Assembly: GCF_015207245.1 (NCBI RefSeq)
Contig: NZ_JADEXF010000061.1
Span: forward strand, 1-9,538
Direction of reading: 5' to 3'
Source of the DNA: Nostoc cf. edaphicum LEGE 07299
GTDB lineage: Bacteria; Cyanobacteriota; Cyanobacteriia; Cyanobacteriales; Nostocaceae
Length of the DNA: 9,538 bases
The notes beneath the pieces are model-generated. The model made no database searches. It had not been told where the DNA came from and was given only the letters and a program-made list of their open reading frames with translations. The position numbers and the translations under genes were made by a program. Within the stretch, counting starts at the first letter, position 1, and every line of letters begins with the position of its first letter. This document shows, one piece after another, positions 6,132-9,538 of the stretch.

Positions 6132-6166
6132 GTAATTCGTAATTCGTAGTTCGTAGTTCGTAATTA
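6132..6166. repeat. Heptamer STRR array (GTAATTC/GTAGTTC) upstream of nadD
   Basis: Five consecutive heptamers, GTAATTC, GTAATTC, GTAGTTC, GTAGTTC and GTAATTA, fill 6132-6166, beginning two bases from the nadD start codon. Like the array at nadE it replaces the region where a ribosome binding site would normally lie, but with a different repeat sequence. Confidence 0.92.
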
Positions 6167-6183
6167 AGACATACCGAAGGAGT

Positions 6184-6228
6184 AATTATTACCTCTGTGT
6201 ACTCAGCGCCTCTGCGGTTCGTTTTTTA
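6184..6228. repeat. Dispersed repeat copy providing the pncB stop and last codons
   Basis: The stretch containing TTACCTCTGTGTACTCAGCG and CCTCTGCGGTTCGTTTTTT resembles, from memory, a very common Nostoc intergenic repeat (reverse strand AACGAACCGCAGAGGCGC followed by ACACAGAGG). It covers the pncB stop codon (6189-6191) and encodes the tail KKRTAEALSTQR, which is not a conserved part of nicotinate phosphoribosyltransferases. The match to the repeat family is recalled, not searched. Confidence 0.6.
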
Positions 6229-7604
6229 GTTTCTTCAGTCAACACCCGTAACCCCTCAGAAATCTCCACTTCTACAGCCACCGGATGATCCAAACGCCGT
6301 GTCTGTTGTGGCAAACTAGCAACTGAGGCGGCGGTACGCTGACGAATTGTTGCCAACGACTCTAACGGATACAGCTGTTCACCTTCTTGTACTACCAACT
6401 GCAACAAAGGTTTTTCATCTAGAGAGCTTTCACCTAAGAGTCCCAACCTATCTGCTTTTACCTTGCCTCCTGTAAACGAGCGAAAAATCTGCTTGCGCCC
6501 TGGATAAGTAAGCTTACCACTAGACTGCTTCATCACTGGGATCCCATCAATGTCTACAAGTTTATAAACTCCATTGACAGGCGAACCTGTAACTAGTCGC
6601 GTTCCCAGTCCGTAACCATCAATTTGCGCCCCAGCAGCTTTTAATCTGGCAATTTCCCACTCATCCAAGTCGCCACTGGCAAAAATTGGTACACCGGGAA
6701 GGAGCGATCGCACCTGTTTTGATAAGGTAACTAAATCTCCTGAGTCCAATCTCACTCCTGTTAATTGCATTTCCCCGGAATTTACTTTTTCGGCCAAGCG
6801 CCCGGCAGCAGCAATGGTATCGTAAGTATCAATTAGTAATGGCGCACCCGGAAAATAGCGATGAAATGCACTAAAAGCTTGTTCTTCAGTGCCTTCTATT
6901 GCTGACAATGCCATCACCAAGGCGTGTGCCATCGTACCACTTGGCTTTTGTCCCAGTTGTAGCGCTGCTAACACATTAGAAGTGGAATCTAACCCACCCG
7001 CCAACGCCGCCCGTGCCGCCCACAAAGACCCTTGGGGACTAAATGCTCGTCTGGTGCCAAATTCTAAAAGTGTTGCTGATTCCCCTGCTACATCCCGCAA
7101 CCGGGCTGCTTTTGTGGCAATCAAAGTCTGGTAATTAATCGTATTCAGCAGGTAGGTTTCTACTAGTTGCGCTTGCCAAAGGGGTGCTTCCACCCGCAAC
7201 AGTGGTTGATTGGCAAACACGGCTGTCCCTTCTGGTACTGCCCAAACATCACCCGTAAACTTTCCCTCAGCTAAAAGTGACCAAAAGCGATCGCCTGCGT
7301 GAGCAAAAATTCCCGTTGCCTGTAATGCCGCAATTTGCGCGGAACTAAAGCGGATTTTGGCTAAATATTCTAATGCCTGCGTCAGCCCCATTGCAATCAA
7401 ATAACCAAAACCCTCTGGCAATCGTCTGACAGACAATTCAAAGCTTGCCCGCCGTTGTTCTATACCAACGCCAGTGTAACAAGCTGCCATTGTCAACTGG
7501 TAAAGGTCGGTCAGCAAGCTGTAGTCATCGGCAGAAAGGTTCAGTTCCTGGTTCTGCTGGCTTTGCTGTTTATATACATAGTTCAAATCTGGCAAAGTTG
7601 TCAT
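6189..7604 (-). CDS. pncB: Nicotinate phosphoribosyltransferase
   Basis: PncB converts nicotinate and PRPP (with ATP) to nicotinate mononucleotide, the entry step of Preiss-Handler NAD salvage. The 471-residue protein contains the family blocks in order: LLTDLYQLTMAACY (30-43), EFGTRRAFSP (181-190), GTMAHALV (223-230) with the phosphorylated-His position at His227, LIDTYDT (257-263), VRLDSGD (284-290), ASGDLDE (309-315) and GYGLGTRL (330-337). ATG 7604 has a clear Shine-Dalgarno, AAGGAAG, at 7612-7618 with 7-nt spacing. It is the first gene of the cluster, followed by nadD after 58 nt, and its promoter overlaps a probable NrtR operator. The C-terminal dozen residues come from a dispersed repeat. 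GTMAHAL and LDSGD favour nicotinate over nicotinamide as substrate, as in the NAPRT family. Confidence 0.96.
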   Translation of the reverse strand: MTTLPDLNYVYKQQSQQNQELNLSADDYSLLTDLYQLTMAACYTGVGIEQRRASFELSVRRLPEGFGYLIAMGLTQALEYLAKIRFSSAQIAALQATGIFAHAGDRFWSLLAEGKFTGDVWAVPEGTAVFANQPLLRVEAPLWQAQLVETYLLNTINYQTLIATKAARLRDVAGESATLLEFGTRRAFSPQGSLWAARAALAGGLDSTSNVLAALQLGQKPSGTMAHALVMALSAIEGTEEQAFSAFHRYFPGAPLLIDTYDTIAAAGRLAEKVNSGEMQLTGVRLDSGDLVTLSKQVRSLLPGVPIFASGDLDEWEIARLKAAGAQIDGYGLGTRLVTGSPVNGVYKLVDIDGIPVMKQSSGKLTYPGRKQIFRSFTGGKVKADRLGLLGESSLDEKPLLQLVVQEGEQLYPLESLATIRQRTAASVASLPQQTRRLDHPVAVEVEISEGLRVLTEETKKRTAEALSTQR

Positions 7605-7611
7605 GCAAGAG

Positions 7612-7618
7612 CTTCCTT
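7612..7618 (-). promoter_or_regulatory. Ribosome binding site of pncB
   Basis: AAGGAAG on the minus strand lies 7 nt before ATG 7604. It is the only strong Shine-Dalgarno in the NAD cluster. nadD and nadE have repeats at that position and nrtR starts inside nadD. Confidence 0.75.
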
Positions 7619-7632
7619 ACAAGATGCTTCTT

Positions 7633-7661
7633 TTATTTATGGTAATATTTACCATAAATAA
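7633..7661. promoter_or_regulatory. Candidate NrtR operator (29-bp palindrome) upstream of pncB
   Basis: The perfect 13-bp arms TTATTTATGGTAA (7633-7645) and TTACCATAAATAA (7649-7661) flank a 3-bp TAT centre. The inner core GGTAATATTTACC contains GT-N7-AC, which I recall as the shared core of NrtR binding sites. The palindrome covers the promoter spacer and -10 hexamer of the pncB cluster, so a bound dimer should block RNA polymerase. The cognate regulator is encoded 2 kb downstream in the same cluster. Confidence 0.8.
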
Positions 7662-7667
7662 TGTCAA
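7639..7667 (-). promoter_or_regulatory. Sigma70-type promoter of the pncB-nadD-nrtR-nadE cluster
   Basis: On the minus strand a consensus -35 TTGACA (7667-7662) is followed by a 17-nt spacer and a -10 TACCAT (7644-7639), which matches TATAAT at four of six positions. The predicted start near 7632 leaves a leader of about 28 nt to ATG 7604. The palindromic operator lies between and over the two hexamers. Confidence 0.7.
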
Positions 7668-8058
7668 CTCCCTGCAAGTACATTGGCTGAGATTGCCGTA
7701 TAACAGTAGATTTATCGGTAGCTTAATACTAACTTCATCAAATAATTAATATTTTTTAATAGTGATAGCGTGCAATAATGTTAATTAGAGCGGGTGGCTA
7801 ATCAAGGAAAATAATATCCTGTCAGAGAAAGTTTGTTTTGCTTCGCTATTTTCCCAAATGGGTTGCAAGAAACAACTATGTTACCATTAGAATCAAAGAG
7901 AAAAGTTTGACTTTTTCACAAGCTAAAGTATTGCAAAGTTATCTGAATAAACATTGCATATATTCTCAATATATTGAGAATATGAGCAAGGCTTGAGTAT
8001 TAGGATTAGAGTATAAGCATCACCATTAAAGCGACTCAAAAAGAGGGAGTCCAATATT
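7668..8058. other. AT-rich intergenic region upstream of the small acidic protein gene
   Basis: Between the divergent pncB promoter and the 50-codon gene I see no open frame longer than about ten codons behind an ATG, no HIP1 octamer and no RNA gene. The only strong structure is the 24-bp palindrome at 7960-7983. A promoter for the small gene is expected here, but no convincing -35/-10 pair was found. Confidence 0.6.
7960..7983. promoter_or_regulatory. 24-bp perfect palindrome (candidate operator) upstream of the small protein gene
   Basis: The sequence ATATTCTCAATA and its exact reverse complement abut with no spacer, giving a 24-bp palindrome in AT-rich DNA 75 bp upstream of ATG 8059. With no loop it resembles a dimeric-regulator operator more than a terminator. 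The ATTCTCA/TGAGAAT half-sites vaguely recall Fur-type boxes but in the opposite orientation, so no regulator is assigned. Confidence 0.6.
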
Positions 8059-8211
8059 ATGGATATTTCCAAAATCATTGCGAACATAACCCAGTATATT
8101 TCTGAAGCTGCAATGCGGATTTTTGGCCCTACGGATGATGCTTATCCTGCTGTTGGCGTACAACCTTTTACAGGTGAGCCTTACGACGAAGATAGAGATG
8201 ATAATTGGTAG
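8059..8211 (+). CDS. Small acidic protein of unknown function (50 residues)
   Basis: The ATG at 8059 opens a 50-codon frame ending in TAG 8209-8211. A good Shine-Dalgarno, AGAGGGAG (8042-8049), lies 9 nt upstream. Residues 1-23 (MDISKIIANITQYISEAAMR, then IFG) form a plausible amphipathic helix. A turn-rich stretch PTDDAYPAVGVQPFTG follows, and the protein ends in an acidic tail PYDEDRDDNW. It has no Cys, no signal peptide and no membrane segment. I do not recognise the family with certainty. The strong RBS, protein-like composition and the operator-like palindrome upstream argue that it is a real gene rather than chance. The opposite-strand open frame over the same bases is its shadow. It stands alone, since neighbours on both sides are separated by more than 380 bp. 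Confidence 0.72.
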   Translation: MDISKIIANITQYISEAAMRIFGPTDDAYPAVGVQPFTGEPYDEDRDDNW

Positions 8212-8233
8212 ATGCTGATAGGGCATTGAGAAA

Positions 8234-8406
8234 TAGGAGTCAAAATTCAGAATTCAGACGAGGGGAATTACTGGGGAGTTTAGGCAAACCATATAATTGA
8301 AAACCATTAAATTGTAGATTTAGTTTTGTACTTAAACCCCTTTATTCAAAAGTAGTGGTGTATTGCAATATGCCACTATTTCAATTCCTTCTGCATTCTG
8401 GCTCCT
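8234..8406. repeat. Inverted STRR-like arms framing a 26-bp palindrome
   Basis: TAGGAGTCAAAATTCAGAA (from 8234) and the reverse complement of 8387-8406 (TAGGAGCCAGAATGCAGAAG) match at all but a few positions, with about 130 bp between them. The arms belong to the same family as those at 9040-9116: both have an (A)GGA.TCAGAATTCAGAA core and ATGAATAAATAT nearby (8408 and 9068). This suggests two copies of one intergenic element flanking the secreted-protein gene. Confidence 0.55.
8353..8378. repeat. 26-bp palindrome with TATTGCAATA centre
   Basis: TAGTGG (8353-8358) pairs with CCACTA (8373-8378), and the central TATTGCAATA (8361-8370) is itself a perfect palindrome. The two TG dinucleotides between them pair as G-U wobbles in plus-strand RNA. 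It lies 142 bp after the small-protein stop and is followed by TTTC only, so terminator function is possible but not evident. Confidence 0.6.
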
Positions 8407-8478
8407 AATGAATAAATATCTTGCAAAAATCATATATCAATCACAGTTTTAGTCTCAGTATGCATTAAAAATTCAAAC

Positions 8479-8566
8479 CGCAACTATAGCGTTGCGATTA
8501 GTATAAGAGGAAAGCAACCAAAACTACTTTTGGTCTAAAATTACACGTTTTTTGTTTATTTTAGAC
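8479..8566 (+). promoter_or_regulatory. Leader with three consecutive inverted repeats upstream of the secreted-protein gene
   Basis: Three inverted repeats follow each other: CGCAAC/GTTGCG (8479-8484, 8491-8496), ACCAAAA/TTTTGGT (8517-8523, 8528-8534) and GTCTAAAAT/ATTTTAGAC (8533-8541, 8558-8566). The second and third share bases 8533-8534, so they could form mutually exclusive hairpins. All lie between 30 and 117 bp before ATG 8596. They could be operators or a structured 5' leader. No known riboswitch was recognised. Confidence 0.45.
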
Positions 8567-8595
8567 ATTTTAATCAAGCAAAGGAGTGAAAGTTC

Positions 8596-8922
8596 ATGAA
8601 GGCGAAACTTTTCAAGTTTTTGGGTTTACCTTGTGCTTTAGTTATGCTGGGTAGTACATCCGCTTTGGCTGACAGTGCATCTGGTACAATTAGGGAATAT
8701 CATCTAAATCCTCTGGTAGCACTAAGGGGTGTATGTATTCAAATGAACCCTACATCATCAAGTGCTGGAGGTTGGCTATGTTTGTGGAAAGATAATGCTT
8801 TGTACCAAGAAGTTACTGATTTACTTCTTGAGAGTTATTCGTCAAGAAAAACCTGTTATGTTACTTGGACTACTTATCGCGGCGGTCTGGCAGCTATTGA
8901 TTATGTAAGCTGCTACAATTAA
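8596..8922 (+). CDS. Small secreted protein with four cysteines, unknown function
   Basis: This 108-residue frame has a strong Shine-Dalgarno, AAGGAG (8581-8586), 9 nt before ATG 8596. Residues 1-25 form a typical Sec signal peptide: positive MKAKLFK, a hydrophobic core, and a cleavage site after Ala25 in SALA-D. The mature part (about 83 residues) begins DSASGTIREYHLNPL and has four cysteines at 47, 62, 87 and 106, enough for two disulfides in the periplasm or outside the cell. Ending motifs include GGWLCLW (59-64) and SSRKTCYVTW (82-91), with IDYVSC near the C-terminus. The alternation of strands, the late helix (ALYQEVTDLLLESY) and the final strand faintly recall small OB-fold toxin-B-subunit-like domains, but that is a weak impression. 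I do not recognise a named family. The leader carries several inverted repeats, so its expression may be regulated. Confidence 0.8.
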   Translation: MKAKLFKFLGLPCALVMLGSTSALADSASGTIREYHLNPLVALRGVCIQMNPTSSSAGGWLCLWKDNALYQEVTDLLLESYSSRKTCYVTWTTYRGGLAAIDYVSCYN

Positions 8923-9039
8923 GCGTTTCCACAGTTAAAGCCAAGTACAGGCTTAAAGCATTTCACCAGCAGGCTAATATCTGTCAAAATAATATTGATG
9001 GCGTGAATAGTTATTTAGGTTAGTAGTTTGCGAAAGCTT

Positions 9040-9116
9040 AGGAATCAGAATTCAGAAGAATATTGGATGAATAAATATGCCAATCATACTAGATTCCTTC
9101 TATATTCTGATTCCTG
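9040..9116. terminator. Large imperfect hairpin between convergent genes (possible bidirectional terminator)
   Basis: AGGAATCAGAAT (9040-9051) is repeated inverted as ATTCTGATTCCT (9105-9116). Further pairing follows with AGAAG/CTTCT and an inner ATTGG (9062-9066)/CCAAT (9080-9084). It lies between the convergent ends of the secreted-protein gene (8922) and the trehalase gene (9127), where a terminator for both strands is expected. The arms are STRR-like and related to those at 8234-8406, so it may simply be a dispersed repeat. No long T-run follows on either side. Confidence 0.45.
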
Positions 9117-9126
9117 AATTCTTACT

Positions 9127-9538
9127 TTAAACTTTTTTCTCGCCGATTGCTAAGAGTTCCAGAATCGCTCCATTTGTCCAGCCGAAACCAACTTCGTTAG
9201 AACTATATCCAAAGCATATTTCGTCGGAAACATTGGCAGAACAGCGTTCAACATCATATTTTTCAACTAGGGTATTATGACGCTCGAATTCTTTAACTGC
9301 CATAGCGAGAAATTTGTTGGCAATGCGATCGCCTTCTGTATGATACCCATAGCGGTGAAGTCCCTGGACGGCAACTAATGTCAATGGTGCCCAGCCAAGG
9401 GGAGCATCCCACTGGTTGCCGGTGACACGAGTACTGGTAAAAATTCCGCCTGGGGCTTCAAACAAAGAGAGATTTTCTACGACGCGTTTGGCTTGAGTTG
9501 GAGAAGCAATTCCCAGCCAGAGAGGATAGAACGCTGTC
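9127..9538 (-). CDS. treH: Alpha,alpha-trehalase, GH37 family, C-terminal part
   Basis: Trehalase hydrolyses trehalose to two glucose molecules. The minus-strand frame enters at the right edge and ends at TAA 9129-9127, giving 136 C-terminal residues. The frame reads TAFYPLWLGIASPTQAKRVV at the edge, then FEAPGGIFTSTRVTGNQWDAPLGWAPLTL. This contains the GH37 signature QWDxPxGWxP. It continues with GLHRYGYHTEGDRIA, EKYDV and GYSSNEVGFGWTNGAILELLA; the Glu in NEVGFGWTNG sits where the GH37 catalytic acid/base region lies. The apparent start at 9465 (TTG) is only an artefact of looking for start codons, because the protein continues upstream. In Nostoc a trehalase of this kind (treH) helps set trehalose levels during desiccation; whether treY/treZ lie beyond the edge cannot be seen. 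Confidence 0.93.
   Translation of the reverse strand, partial: TAFYPLWLGIASPTQAKRVVENLSLFEAPGGIFTSTRVTGNQWDAPLGWAPLTLVAVQGLHRYGYHTEGDRIANKFLAMAVKEFERHNTLVEKYDVERCSANVSDEICFGYSSNEVGFGWTNGAILELLAIGEKKV

Larger units (their letters stand above)
8212..8595. other. Non-coding region with inverted repeats between two small genes
   Basis: No gene is supported in these 384 bases. They hold a pair of inverted STRR-like arms (8234-8253 and 8387-8406), a 26-bp wobble-paired palindrome between them (8353-8378), and three successive inverted repeats in the leader of the secreted-protein gene (8479-8566). There is no HIP1 octamer. The 5' part should contain the end of the small-protein transcript and the 3' part the promoter and leader of the next gene. 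Confidence 0.65.

Noticed and set aside
6889..7661. Plus-strand frames opposite pncB (81, 66 and 68 codons)
   Set aside because: They are antisense to a clearly conserved enzyme and lack ribosome binding sites and recognisable domains.
7960..7983. Fur box
   Set aside because: The half-sites ATTCTCA/TGAGAAT are in the opposite order to the classical TGATAAT-n-ATTATCA arrangement, so assignment to Fur is not justified.
8026..8226. Minus-strand 66-codon frame
   Set aside because: It is the shadow of the 50-codon plus-strand gene, which has the better ribosome binding site and composition.
9465..9465. TTG start for the trehalase frame
   Set aside because: Conserved GH37 sequence (TAFYPLW, then ASP.QA..VVENL) continues upstream to the window edge, so the gene is simply cut by the window.

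Overview
This window looks like chromosomal DNA from a filamentous, probably Nostoc-like cyanobacterium. The evidence is at least 13 copies of the HIP1 octamer GCGATCGC (at 634, 1401, 1468, 2343, 2378, 2642, 3445, 3694, 4627, 5679, 6704, 7287 and 9325), heptamer short tandem repeats of the STRR type between genes, an xisH/xisI pair, and a Nudix-type NAD regulator (NrtR) of the cyanobacterial kind. The identification rests on reading the sequence and family knowledge; no search was run.

Layout. 1-1334 (minus strand, running off the left edge): a DUF4157/eCIS-core-domain protein with a 22-residue tandem repeat. 1562-2301 (plus): xisH and xisI, overlapping by 13 nt. 2302-2758: repeat-rich DNA with a 21/42-nt repeat array and REP-like palindromes, followed at 2759-2917 by the C-terminal remnant of a REP-associated tyrosine transposase. 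2925-7604 (minus): an NAD gene cluster transcribed pncB, nadD, nrtR, nadE. 7605-8058: promoter region of that cluster and an AT-rich stretch with a 24-bp perfect palindrome. 8059-8211 (plus): a 50-residue acidic small protein of unknown function. 8212-8595: non-coding DNA with several inverted repeats. 8596-8922 (plus): a small secreted cysteine-containing protein. 9127-9538 (minus, running off the right edge): the C-terminal part of a GH37 alpha,alpha-trehalase.

How the genes work together. PncB, NadD and NadE are the three consecutive Preiss-Handler enzymes (nicotinate to NaMN to NaAD to NAD), and NrtR is the Nudix-derived repressor known to control NAD genes. Upstream of pncB, a 29-bp near-perfect palindrome with a GT-N7-AC core overlaps the spacer and -10 element of a good sigma70-type promoter (TTGACA, 17 nt, TACCAT). 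This is the expected arrangement for repression of the whole cluster by the NrtR encoded within it. The gaps inside the cluster have been filled by different repeats: two heptamer arrays and a MITE-like inverted repeat. These touch the translation starts of nadD and nadE, and another dispersed repeat supplies the C-terminal codons of pncB.

The best candidates for less-described biology are the truncated eCIS-core protein, the 50-residue protein behind the 24-bp palindrome, the secreted cysteine protein with its structured leader, and the 63-bp repeat array that stays open as a reading frame on the minus strand.
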